Part shown: positions 28,329 to 37,247 of the stretch, in pieces
Numbering within the stretch: the first letter of the stretch is position 1
Layout: every line of letters begins with the position of its first letter
Assembly (NCBI RefSeq): GCF_001899075.1
Contig: NZ_MKVA01000006.1
Coordinates: 62,001 to 126,000, forward strand
Direction of reading: 5' to 3'
DNA from: Devosia sp. 67-54
GTDB taxonomy: Bacteria; Pseudomonadota; Alphaproteobacteria; Rhizobiales; Devosiaceae
DNA length: 64,000 nucleotides
Notes under the pieces: model-generated
The model's input: only the letters and a program-made list of their open reading frames with translations
Told to the model about the DNA's origin: nothing
Database searches by the model: none
Made by a program: the position numbers and the translations under genes

Positions 28329-29318
28329 ATGCCGACGACGCCGAGACTGGCTTGCGCGCTGGCGCTGCTGTGCGGTGTCGCGCTGCCGGCATGCGCCGCG
28401 CCGCCCGATCCTTATACCGTGGTTCCCGCCGACCGCGCGGCGCGCCTCGCCGCCGCCGCCGGCAATACCGACCGCGTCTTCGGCGGCGAGCCGGTGCCCG
28501 AGGGCCGCTATCCGTTCCAGGTGGCGCTGCTCAAGGCCTCCGTCCTCGATGCCGCCCCCGAGAGCCAGTACAAGGCGCAGTTCTGCGGCGGCACGCTGGT
28601 GGCGGCGAGCTGGGTGCTGACCGCCGCCCATTGCCTGCGCGAGGGCGACCGCCAGCTCGATGCGTCCGATTTCGTCATCCTCGCCGGTTCGACCGACCTC
28701 GAACTGGGCCGCCGCGTCGCCGTCAGATCGATCAGCATCGATGCCGGCTTCGACAACCAGTCGATGGACCACGACGCCGCGCTCATCGAGCTCGCCACCC
28801 CGCTCGACCTCGCCCCGGTGGCGCTCGATTTCACCGGCGCCGGCGCCGCCAGCGCCACCGTCCTCGGCTGGGGCATGGACGAGCAGGGCCAGTATCCGCG
28901 CCGCCTCCTCGGCACCGAGATCGACATCGTCGGCAACGACGCCTGCAACATCGCCATCAAGGCCATCTACGCCAAGGCGCTGCGCTTGAGCCTCGACGCG
29001 CTCGGCGCGCAATACCGCATCCGCCCCACCGACACCGCCCGCATCGGCGACGAATTCGCCGCAACCCTCGGCGATCCGCTGACCGGCGCCATGCTCTGCG
29101 CCGGCCTCAAATCCGGCAGGCGCGACGCCTGCTACGGCGACAGCGGCGGCCCGCTGATCGCCGACCGCGGCGGCCGCCCGGTGCAGCTCGGCATCGTCAG
29201 CTGGGGCGAGGGGCCGGCCAGCGACGAGATCAAATGCGGCCACCAGGACGTCTACGGCGTCTATTCCCGCATCGCCAGTTTCCGCGACTGGCTGCAGTCG
29301 CGCCTCGCCGGCAGCTAG
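28329..29318 (+). CDS. Secreted trypsin-like serine protease (S1A)
   Basis: Signal peptide; LTAAHC, DHDAALIEL, CYGDSGGPL triad; RRDACYGDSGGP gives Asp at S1 position 189. Confidence 0.92.
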   Translation: MPTTPRLACALALLCGVALPACAAPPDPYTVVPADRAARLAAAAGNTDRVFGGEPVPEGRYPFQVALLKASVLDAAPESQYKAQFCGGTLVAASWVLTAAHCLREGDRQLDASDFVILAGSTDLELGRRVAVRSISIDAGFDNQSMDHDAALIELATPLDLAPVALDFTGAGAASATVLGWGMDEQGQYPRRLLGTEIDIVGNDACNIAIKAIYAKALRLSLDALGAQYRIRPTDTARIGDEFAATLGDPLTGAMLCAGLKSGRRDACYGDSGGPLIADRGGRPVQLGIVSWGEGPASDEIKCGHQDVYGVYSRIASFRDWLQSRLAGS

Positions 29319-29451
29319 GGAGGCGCCCGCGACAGCATCCCCGACCCGCACCATCCGCCTTCGCCCCGTCGTCTCGCCGGCCCGCCCGGACATTGACGGG
29401 CGCGCAAATCCTGATTTCTATCGTCATAGTCAAAACAAGGAAAAACCCACC

Positions 29452-30507
29452 ATGCAGGCCAGGAACGTCACCGGTCTTTCTACCCTCACCAGTATTTCGG
29501 CGCTGATGCTCGGCGTTGCTTTGCTCGCCACTCCCGCACTGGCGGAAGACGAGGTCGCCGGCGCCAAGGGCACGCCCGTCACCAACCGCGACGCGCCGGT
29601 CACCCTGCCGGGCAACATCCAGCAGAAGCCGGTGCCCAAGATCGACCCCGCCTCGCTGAGCCGCGGCCTCGAGGGCATGGACGCCGCCACTGCCGCCGAC
29701 AGCATGGCCACCCTGAGCCGCAGCGCCGACGGCACCGAATCCGAGACGCCGGCCTCCGGCGAATTGCGCGACATCCTCAACCAGGAGGTCGAGGGCAGCG
29801 GCAAGAGCCAGATGTCGACCGACCGCGTCGTCGTCGGCACCGACGACCGCGTGCAGGTCACCGACATCACCCAGTATCCGCTCTACACCGTCGGCTGGCT
29901 GATCATCCAGGACCAGAAGGGCAACTACTCCACCTGCACCGGCACCATGATCGGGCCGAAATCGGTGATCACCGCCGCCCACTGCGTCTACGACCACGAC
30001 AATGGCGGCTGGGCCAAGGACATCATCTTCGCCCCCGCCGCCACCGACGCGCAGACCGCTCCGGTCGGCGTCTTCGAATGGGCCGACGCCAACATCCTCA
30101 AGGGCTTCGTCACCAATTACGACGGCAAGAACTACGGCTCCGCCATGCCGTGGGATCTGGCCGAGATCGAGCTCAAGGAGCAGGCCGGCGACCAGGTCGG
30201 CTGGATGGGCTTCCGCGTCGACGACGCCACCGACCTCAAGGCCACCATCATCGGCTACCCGGGCGACAAGCCCGAGGGCACCATGTGGAAGGTCAGTTGC
30301 GACGTGCCGCCCGACCATTTCGGCGAGCAGCTCTTCTGGCACGATTGCGACACCTTCGCCGGCTCGTCGGGCAGCGCCATGTGGGACCTCAACGCCAAGG
30401 GCGAACCCTCGATCCGCGGCATCAACGTCGCCGAGGACGACAAGGTGAACTACGCCGTCCGCCTCACCAAGGCTTACTTCCAGTTCCTCAAGGACAACTA
30501 CAAGTAA
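29452..30507 (+). CDS. Secreted V8/glutamyl endopeptidase-like serine protease (S1B)
   Basis: Signal peptide ALLATPALA, about 100-aa pro-like region, VITAAHCVYD, WDLAEIEL, FAGSSGSAMW. Confidence 0.9.
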   Translation: MQARNVTGLSTLTSISALMLGVALLATPALAEDEVAGAKGTPVTNRDAPVTLPGNIQQKPVPKIDPASLSRGLEGMDAATAADSMATLSRSADGTESETPASGELRDILNQEVEGSGKSQMSTDRVVVGTDDRVQVTDITQYPLYTVGWLIIQDQKGNYSTCTGTMIGPKSVITAAHCVYDHDNGGWAKDIIFAPAATDAQTAPVGVFEWADANILKGFVTNYDGKNYGSAMPWDLAEIELKEQAGDQVGWMGFRVDDATDLKATIIGYPGDKPEGTMWKVSCDVPPDHFGEQLFWHDCDTFAGSSGSAMWDLNAKGEPSIRGINVAEDDKVNYAVRLTKAYFQFLKDNYK

Positions 30508-30524
30508 GCCGGCGCCGCAAAGCG

Positions 30525-30557
30525 AAGGGCCCGTGGGAAACCACGGGCCCTTTTGTT
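30525..30557 (+). terminator. Intrinsic terminator of the V8-like protease gene
   Basis: AAGGGCCCGTGG-GAAA-CCACGGGCCCTT followed by TTGTT. Confidence 0.9.
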
Positions 30558-30571
30558 ATGCCGTTCTACCC

Positions 30572-30704
30572 GCAGTCGGCGCTCCTCTCCCGCTTGCGGG
30601 GGAGGGGGACCACGCGAAGCGTGGTGGAGGGGGCGGCCCCACACTCAGTGCAGGCGTGTTGTCACGAGCGTCGTCCCCGCAAGCGCGAGAAGGGCCCCGA
30701 CTGC
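30572..30704. repeat. Dispersed inverted-repeat element, copy B
   Basis: GCAGTCGG...CCGACTGC ends; CTCCCGCTTGCGGGGGAGGGGGACCACGCGAAGCGTGGTGGAGGGGGC core. Confidence 0.85.
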
Positions 30705-30705
30705 C

Positions 30706-32985
30706 TCACCCCGCGCACGATCCTTCCGGCACCTTGTCCCCGGCCGGCGTGATGTTGGCGGCCGCTTCCTTGCCCGTCGCCGCCAGCGCTTCCACCGGCA
30801 CCATCACCACGGCGCCGCGCGGCGTCTTGGTGTCGGCGCTGGCGAGCGCCGTCGGCCCGCGCGTCGGCATGCCCGAGCCGAGATCGCTCAGCATCCCCAG
30901 CAACCCTTCGTCGCCTGGCCCGCGCGTGCGCGTCGGCAGCCCCGGCTGCGTCAGGAAGCTCAGATCGGTGAGGTCCTTGCCCGCCTCGTTCAGCACCGCC
31001 ACGATCCGCTCGCTGCCCGCATCGCTGTCCGAGATGTCGGCCATCGGCTGGAACAGATGGTCGCCCGGCGCCAGCCGCGCCTGGCACAGCAGCGTGATGC
31101 CGTAATCGTGGTCGACATAGAGCACGTTGAAATCGAGCGGCTTGCCCGACGCATTGGTGAGCTCGACATGCAGCCGGTCGCCCGGCCGGACGATCGGCGT
31201 GCTGGTCGGGTCCATCGCCGCGATCTGGTCGCTGCCCGCCTGCTGCAGCCCGAAATTCAGCGCGAAATCCTTGGGCTTGAACGTGCTCGCCTGGCTCAGC
31301 CGCGACAGCCCCGTGGCGCGGAAGATGGTGACGAGGTTGCTCTCGAGCGCCTTGTCGAAACTCGCATCGCGCGCCACGGCCGACGTCGGCATCGGCAGGT
31401 TCGGCGCCGCCCTGGCCGGCTCCAGCGACACCTCGCCGCTGGTCGGCAGCAGCCACAGCTTCGGCGTCGGATCGTACGACGTCTTCTGCACCGTCGCCGC
31501 CGGGCTCAGCCTGGCCACCTGGTCGTCCGACAGCACCGCCAGCCGCACGTCGGCCGGCGCGCCCGGCTCCACCACGCGCAGCTTGAGCTGCGCCTGCGCG
31601 TCGGCGAGGATGGTGTCGAGCGCCGCGCTCACCGCCGCCACCTGCGCCGGGTCGGTGCTGGCCGGGTCTGGCTTCGACACCGTCAGCTCGAACGGATAGC
31701 TCACCTGCGCCAGCCGCACATAGGCGCCCTTGGGCACCGCCGCCGCCTCGATCGCCGGATGCGTGTCGTCGCTCGACACCGCCAGCGTCGAGCGCAGCTC
31801 GGTCGCCGACGTCACCTCCATCACCCCCAGCGCCTGCGCGTCGCTCGCCGACGGCGAGGGCAGCAGCAACAGCTTGGTGCCGGCGGCGAGGCCGTGCAGC
31901 TGCCCGGCCGAGATCGACATCGTCACATTGTCGCTGGCGAGCGCGATCGGCCACTGCTCGGCCGCCGCCGCGTCGGCGCTGCCGAACACCGGCGCGTCGA
32001 GCTTGCCCTCGAACATCGGCGTCGGCCGCAGCAGGTTCTGCGACGCGTAGTCGGCGAGCACGCTCTGCGCCAATTGCCGGTAGGTCTGGTTCGGGTTCTT
32101 GGCCAGCGACGAAAAGATCGCGTAGGTGAAGATGCCGTACGGCACGTCCGCCGTGCTGCCGTCCGCCTGCGTCACCGGAAAGCCGTGCTCCTGCGTCGGC
32201 TCGCTGGTGGCGGCGAAGAACGCCACCATGCCGCCGAGGTCGGCGCCGCTGTCGCTGTCGGCCATGGCGCCCGCCATCGGGACGGCGCGCTCGTTGCTGC
32301 CCGTGGTGTCGAGCACCGCCGGCTGCTCGAAGGCGCTGTCGGGAATGCCGAGGTCGGCCGGGTCGATCTTGCGGTCCATCGCGTCGCCGGGCGCGCCGCG
32401 CGTCATCGTCCCCGAGAAACAGGAATCGAACACGATCCACACGAAGGCCCCGGTCTTGCGGATGGCCTTCAGCGCCACCGACATCTCGTCGTCGGTCAGA
32501 ACGTTGGGGTAGAATTTCGGGTTGTCGGGCGGCGCCATCTTGGCGTCGGCGGCCAGGAACACCTCGTCGCGCCCGTCCGGCTCGGTCGGATCGTTGAGCG
32601 CCGGCTGCTGCGTGCCGTGCCCGGAAAAGTGCAAATAGATGAAATCGCCCGGCTTGGCCTCGTCGGCGAGCTTGGCCAGGTTGTCGAGGATCGCCTGGTG
32701 CGTGCCCAGTTGCATCCCCTCGCCCGAGCCGAGCGCCACCACGTTCTGCGGCGCGAATTTCACTGGCGCGCTCCCCAGCAGATAGTCGCGGATCAGCGCC
32801 TCGTCGTTCTTGGGCCCCTTCAGCCAGTATTTCTGGTCGAGGTTTGGATAGTCGCTCGCCGCGACGATCAGCGCGTAGTTCTCGCCGGCCTGCGCCGCCC
32901 CGGCGACCATCGTGCCCAGGAAACAGACCGGCGCCAGCGCCAGCAACGACATCAGGCGGCGCGGCAGACGACTGCGATTGCCCAT
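30706..32985 (-). CDS. Exported caspase-like (peptidase C14) protein with C-terminal DUF4384-like region
   Basis: Signal peptide LLALAPVCFLGTMVAGAAQA; YLHFSGHGTQ (His) and IVFDSCFSGT (Cys) dyad; C-terminal RPGDRLHVELTNASGKPLDFNVLYVDHDYGITLL. Confidence 0.88.
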   Translation of the reverse strand: MGNRSRLPRRLMSLLALAPVCFLGTMVAGAAQAGENYALIVAASDYPNLDQKYWLKGPKNDEALIRDYLLGSAPVKFAPQNVVALGSGEGMQLGTHQAILDNLAKLADEAKPGDFIYLHFSGHGTQQPALNDPTEPDGRDEVFLAADAKMAPPDNPKFYPNVLTDDEMSVALKAIRKTGAFVWIVFDSCFSGTMTRGAPGDAMDRKIDPADLGIPDSAFEQPAVLDTTGSNERAVPMAGAMADSDSGADLGGMVAFFAATSEPTQEHGFPVTQADGSTADVPYGIFTYAIFSSLAKNPNQTYRQLAQSVLADYASQNLLRPTPMFEGKLDAPVFGSADAAAAEQWPIALASDNVTMSISAGQLHGLAAGTKLLLLPSPSASDAQALGVMEVTSATELRSTLAVSSDDTHPAIEAAAVPKGAYVRLAQVSYPFELTVSKPDPASTDPAQVAAVSAALDTILADAQAQLKLRVVEPGAPADVRLAVLSDDQVARLSPAATVQKTSYDPTPKLWLLPTSGEVSLEPARAAPNLPMPTSAVARDASFDKALESNLVTIFRATGLSRLSQASTFKPKDFALNFGLQQAGSDQIAAMDPTSTPIVRPGDRLHVELTNASGKPLDFNVLYVDHDYGITLLCQARLAPGDHLFQPMADISDSDAGSERIVAVLNEAGKDLTDLSFLTQPGLPTRTRGPGDEGLLGMLSDLGSGMPTRGPTALASADTKTPRGAVVMVPVEALAATGKEAAANITPAGDKVPEGSCAG

Positions 32986-33154
32986 GGAACTCCCCCAAAA
33001 TCCAGCGATTTCAACTGTCTGTTAGACGCATCGACTATGGCTGCTTGGTGGCGGAACGCAAGCCGGGCCGGGGTGTTTCGTGGGCACGCATACGGCCTTG
33101 CGGCCCCCGCATTTGCGTGGCTAATGCGGGCATCGACGAGTTGGAGCGTTTGCC

Positions 33155-34582
33155 ATGAGCGGACAGATGATCCCGGTAATCCTTGCGGGCGGGCAGGGGA
33201 CACGGCTGTGGCCGCTGTCGCGCAGTGCCCGGCCCAAGCAGTTCCTGTCGCTGACCGGCAAGCTCTCGCCGTTCCAGGAAACGCTGGAGCGGGTGCGCGA
33301 CGACAGCCGTTACGCTGCTCCCATCGTCATCACCAATGCCGAGTACCGCTTCATCGTCGGCGAGCAGGCCGAGGAACTGGGCATCCCGCTCGCCGGCGTG
33401 CTGCTCGAGCCGGTGGCTCGCAACACCACCGCCGCCATTGCCGCCGCCGCCGTGTTCGCCGCGCAGAAATTCGGCGCCGACACGGTGCTGCACGTCTTGC
33501 CCTCCGACCACGCGGTCGAGACCGACGCCAATTACTGGCAGTCGGTGGATACCGCCAATGCCGCCGCGGCGGGGGGACGGCTGGTCACCTTCGGCATCGC
33601 CCCCACCGGCCCCGAAACCGGCTACGGCTACATCGAGGCCGGCAAGGACCGCGGCGACGGCACCCGCGAGGTCGCCCGCTTCGTCGAAAAGCCCGACCTG
33701 CAGAAGGCCGAAGCCATGCTGAAGCAGGGCGGCTTCTACTGGAACTCCGGCATGTTCATGCTCGGCACCGGCACCTTCCTCGCCGAGTGCCAGGCGCTGT
33801 CGCCCGAAAGCTACGAGGCGGCGCAGGGCGCCGTGGCCAACGCCAGGACCGACCTCGATTTCATTCGTCTCGACCTTCAGAGCTTCGAGACGGCGCCCAA
33901 CATCTCGGTCGACTACGCCATCTTCGAAAAGACCCGGCTGGTGACGCTGATCCCGGTCAGCTTCTTCTGGTCCGATCTGGGCAGTTGGGACGCGGTGTGG
34001 AAGGTCTCCGCCAAGGACGCCGGCAACAACGCCGTGATGGGCGATGCCACGCTGTCCAACACGAAGAATTCTTTCGTCCTCAGCGAAAAGGCGCATGTGG
34101 CGGTCGAGGGGCTCGACGACGTGGCGGTGATCGCCACCGAGGACGCCGTCTATGTCGGCAGGCTCAGCGAGGCGCAGAAGGTCGGCGCCATGGTCAAGAC
34201 CCTCAAGGCCAAACCCGACACACAGACCATCACCGAAATCCACCGCACCGCCTATCGCCCCTGGGGCGGCTATTCCTCGGTGCTCAACGGCGCCCGCTTC
34301 CAGGTCAAGCGCCTGTTCGTCAAGCCGGGCAAGAAGCTCAGCCTGCAAAAGCACCACCACCGCGCCGAGCATTGGGTCGTGGTTTCAGGCACCGCCGAGG
34401 TCACCTGCGACGGCAAGGTGACGATGCTCACCGAAAACGAGTCGATCTACCTGCCGCTCGGCTGCGTGCACCGCCTCGCCAACCCCGGCAAGATCCTGCT
34501 CGAGCTGATCGAGGTGCAGACCGGCTCCTATCTGGGCGAAGACGACATCATCCGCATCGAGGACGAATTCGGCCGCGCCTAG
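33155..34582 (+). CDS. manC: Mannose-1-phosphate guanylyltransferase/mannose-6-phosphate isomerase
   Basis: PVILAGGQGTRLWPLSRSARPKQFL; RPWGGYSSV; FQVKRLFVKPGKKLSLQKHHHRAEHWVVVSGTAEVTCDG cupin. Confidence 0.95.
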   Translation: MSGQMIPVILAGGQGTRLWPLSRSARPKQFLSLTGKLSPFQETLERVRDDSRYAAPIVITNAEYRFIVGEQAEELGIPLAGVLLEPVARNTTAAIAAAAVFAAQKFGADTVLHVLPSDHAVETDANYWQSVDTANAAAAGGRLVTFGIAPTGPETGYGYIEAGKDRGDGTREVARFVEKPDLQKAEAMLKQGGFYWNSGMFMLGTGTFLAECQALSPESYEAAQGAVANARTDLDFIRLDLQSFETAPNISVDYAIFEKTRLVTLIPVSFFWSDLGSWDAVWKVSAKDAGNNAVMGDATLSNTKNSFVLSEKAHVAVEGLDDVAVIATEDAVYVGRLSEAQKVGAMVKTLKAKPDTQTITEIHRTAYRPWGGYSSVLNGARFQVKRLFVKPGKKLSLQKHHHRAEHWVVVSGTAEVTCDGKVTMLTENESIYLPLGCVHRLANPGKILLELIEVQTGSYLGEDDIIRIEDEFGRA

Positions 34583-34607
34583 AGCGTTTCCAGGAAAAAT
34601 GGCAACG

Positions 34608-34638
34608 GTTTCCTCCCGGACACGATCCGGGAGGAAAC
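34608..34638 (+). terminator. Long perfect stem-loop after manC
   Basis: GTTTCCTCCCGGA (34608-34620) - CACGA - TCCGGGAGGAAAC (34626-34638), 13-bp perfect stem; no strong T-tract. Confidence 0.55.
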
Positions 34639-34647
34639 GCGACAAAA

Positions 34648-34746
34648 CTAGAACAGGAACGCCAGCAGCGGCGCCCCCACCGCGATCACCACCACCACGA
34701 TCGAGGGAATATCGGCATATCGCGCCTTGCGCACAAAACTGCTCAT
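34648..34746 (-). CDS. Putative 32-aa membrane small protein
   Basis: MSSFVRKARYADIPSIVVVVIAVGAPLLAFLF; preceded by GGAGGAGAGCG-ATG, a strong Shine-Dalgarno. Confidence 0.55.
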   Translation of the reverse strand: MSSFVRKARYADIPSIVVVVIAVGAPLLAFLF

Positions 34747-34988
34747 CGCTCTCCTCCGGGCTGATCGGGCAAAACGTCCGAACTTTGCCGGCGTTCCAGC
34801 TTCTCTGACGCGGCGGGGCGAGGCGGCAGGGAATTTCAGTCGGACTCCCCTCTCCCCGCCGGGGAGAGGGTGGCCGCGTAGCGGCCGGGTGAGGGCCGGA
34901 TCGCCGGCAGTCTTCCCCGTTTGACAGTCTCCGCAAAACCGCATCAAGTGCGCGGCGGCGGCGCCTTTTGCCCGCCATCGAGGGCTCC

Positions 34989-35810
34989 ATGGGATACGCA
35001 GCGGCGCCGCATCACGACGCGGATCTGGTTGCGCCGGTCAGGACCGTCAATGCGCAGGGCAACTCGCCTTTCGCGCTCGTCTGCGATCACGCCAGCAACC
35101 GCATCCCGCCCGCCTACGGCGATCTCGGCCTGCCGCCCTCCGAGCGCATCCGCCACATCGCCTGGGACCCCGGCGCGCTCGCCGTGTCGCTGCGCCTCAC
35201 CGAGCTGCTCGATGCGCCGCTGGTGCACGCCACCACCTCGCGCCTCATCGTCGACTGCAACCGCTTCCCCGACGCCGACAGTTTCATCCCCGAAATTTCC
35301 GAATACACGGAAATCCCCGGCAATCGCGGCATCGCCGCCGCCGATCGGGCCGAGCGCATCGCCCGCTATTACGTGCCCTATCACGACGCCATCGATCGCC
35401 TGCTCGAAAGCCGCCGCGCCGCCGGGCTCGAAACCATCCTCGTGTGCATGCATTCCTTCACCCCGCTGTTCAAGGGCGTCGCCCGGCCCTGGCCGATCGG
35501 CATCCTGCCGGCCCCCGACGAGACCTACAGCCGCGCCCTGTTCGCGGCGCTCGCCGCCGAGGACCCGGCCATGCACATCGGCTGGAACGAGCCCTATGCC
35601 GCGGCCCGCGGCGTCTCCTACACCGTCGACCATCATGGCGCCGGCCTCGCCGCCACCATGATCGAAATCCGCCACGACGAAATCCTCGAGCCCGCCGGCG
35701 TCGATGCCTGGGCCGAGCGGCTGGCGAGGGGACTCGCCGCCGCCCGTACCACCATCGGTCACGCCCCCGCCGCATCCAGATCCGGTGTCGCCGCGCCGCC
35801 GGCGCAATAG
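34989..35810 (+). CDS. N-formylglutamate amidohydrolase
   Basis: FALVCDHASNRIPPAYGDLGL, DCNRFPDADSFIPE, CMHSFTP, YTVDHHG. Confidence 0.9.
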   Translation: MGYAAAPHHDADLVAPVRTVNAQGNSPFALVCDHASNRIPPAYGDLGLPPSERIRHIAWDPGALAVSLRLTELLDAPLVHATTSRLIVDCNRFPDADSFIPEISEYTEIPGNRGIAAADRAERIARYYVPYHDAIDRLLESRRAAGLETILVCMHSFTPLFKGVARPWPIGILPAPDETYSRALFAALAAEDPAMHIGWNEPYAAARGVSYTVDHHGAGLAATMIEIRHDEILEPAGVDAWAERLARGLAAARTTIGHAPAASRSGVAAPPAQ

Positions 35811-35837
35811 CCATCCCGCCGCAAGGAGAGCCCGTTC

Positions 35838-37199
35838 ATGCCCGCCTACACGCTCGCCCAGCTCAAAGCCGATGTCGCCGCCGGCGGCATCGACACCGTG
35901 CTGGTCGCCTTCCCCGACATGCAGGGCCGGCTGATCGGCAAGCGCTTCCAGGCCGAATTCTTCCTCAGTAGCGCCGTCGACGAAACGCATGGCTGCGACT
36001 ACCTGCTCGCCGACGACATCGACATGGAGCCGGTGCCCGGCTACGAGGCCGCCAGCTGGGAGCGCGGCTACGGCGATTTCGTCATGCGGCCCGACATCGC
36101 CACGCTGATGCGATGCACCTGGCTCGAGGGCACGGCGCTGGTTCTCGCCGACCTCGTCGACCACCATCACCACGAGCCCGTCCCGCACAGCCCGCGCGCC
36201 ATCCTCAAGGCGCAGCTCGCGCGGCTGGCCAGGCTCGGCCTCACCGCCAATTTCGCCAGCGAGCTCGAATTCTATTTGTTCGACGACAGCTTCCGCGCCG
36301 CCTTCGACAAGGGCTACCGCAACCTCGAAACCGCCGGCTACTACATCGAGGACTACCACATCTTCCAGACCACCAAGGAAGAAGGCGTGATGCGGGCGCT
36401 GCGCAAGCATCTCAACGCCTCCGGCATTCCGGTCGAGAACTCCAAGGGCGAATGGGGCCCCGGCCAGGAAGAGATCAACGTGCAATACGCCGAGGCCCTC
36501 GCCATGGCCGACCGGCACACGGTGCTGAAAAACGCCACCAAGGAGATTGCCCACGCCCAGGGCAAGGCCGTGACCTTCATGGCCAAATGGGATTTCGGCC
36601 TCGCCGGCTCCTCCAGCCACATCCACATGTCGCTCGCCAGGGCCGGCAAGAACGTCTTCGTCGACGGCAAGGATCCGCTCGGCATGAGCCCGATGATGAA
36701 GTCCTACATGGCGGGCCTGCTCACCTATGCCGGCGACATCACCTATTTCCTCGCCCCCTACATCAACTCCTACAAGCGCTTCCAGGCCGGCACCTTCGCC
36801 CCCACCAAGGCGATCTGGAGCCGCGACAACCGCACCGCCGGCTTTCGCCTGTGCGGCGAGAACACCAAGGGCGTGCGCGTCGAATGCCGCATCGGCGGCG
36901 CCGACCTCAACCCCTATCTCGCCTACGCCGCTTTGCTCGCCGCCGGCCTCAAGGGCATCGAGGACAAGCTCGAGCTCGAGCCGGCCTTCACCGGGGACGC
37001 CTACTCCGTCAGGAAGCTGCGCGAGGTCTCGCGCACCCTGCGCGACGCCACCGCCGCGCTCAGGAAGTCGAAAATGCTCGCCGATGCCTTCGGCCAGCAG
37101 GTGGTCGACCACTACGTCCACACCGCCGAATGGGAGCAGTTCGAATACGACCGCCGCGTCACCGACTGGGAGCTGAAGCGGGGGTTCGAACGATCGTAG
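35838..37199 (+). CDS. Glutamine synthetase family protein (gamma-glutamyl ligase type)
   Basis: FASELEFYLFDDSFRAA, EWGPGQEEINVQYAEAL, GSSSHIHMSL, RCGENTKGVRVECRIGGADLNPYLAYAALLAAG. Confidence 0.93.
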   Translation: MPAYTLAQLKADVAAGGIDTVLVAFPDMQGRLIGKRFQAEFFLSSAVDETHGCDYLLADDIDMEPVPGYEAASWERGYGDFVMRPDIATLMRCTWLEGTALVLADLVDHHHHEPVPHSPRAILKAQLARLARLGLTANFASELEFYLFDDSFRAAFDKGYRNLETAGYYIEDYHIFQTTKEEGVMRALRKHLNASGIPVENSKGEWGPGQEEINVQYAEALAMADRHTVLKNATKEIAHAQGKAVTFMAKWDFGLAGSSSHIHMSLARAGKNVFVDGKDPLGMSPMMKSYMAGLLTYAGDITYFLAPYINSYKRFQAGTFAPTKAIWSRDNRTAGFRLCGENTKGVRVECRIGGADLNPYLAYAALLAAGLKGIEDKLELEPAFTGDAYSVRKLREVSRTLRDATAALRKSKMLADAFGQQVVDHYVHTAEWEQFEYDRRVTDWELKRGFERS

Positions 37200-37200
37200 C

Positions 37201-37246
37201 TTGTAACTTACAGTCGACTGTACTAATGTACAGTCTGGAGTTACAA
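37201..37246. promoter_or_regulatory. Nested palindromic operator/leader of the toxin-antitoxin module
   Basis: Outer IR TTGTAACT (37201-37208)/AGTTACAA (37239-37246); inner perfect 14-bp palindrome TACAGTCGACTGTA (37209-37222); TACAGTC repeated at 37229-37235. Confidence 0.75.
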
Positions 37247-37247
37247 A

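Noticed and set aside
30553-34764. 1403-aa plus-strand ORF
   Set aside because: Antisense to the caspase-like gene then out of frame with manC; Arg/His-rich composition typical of spurious high-GC frames
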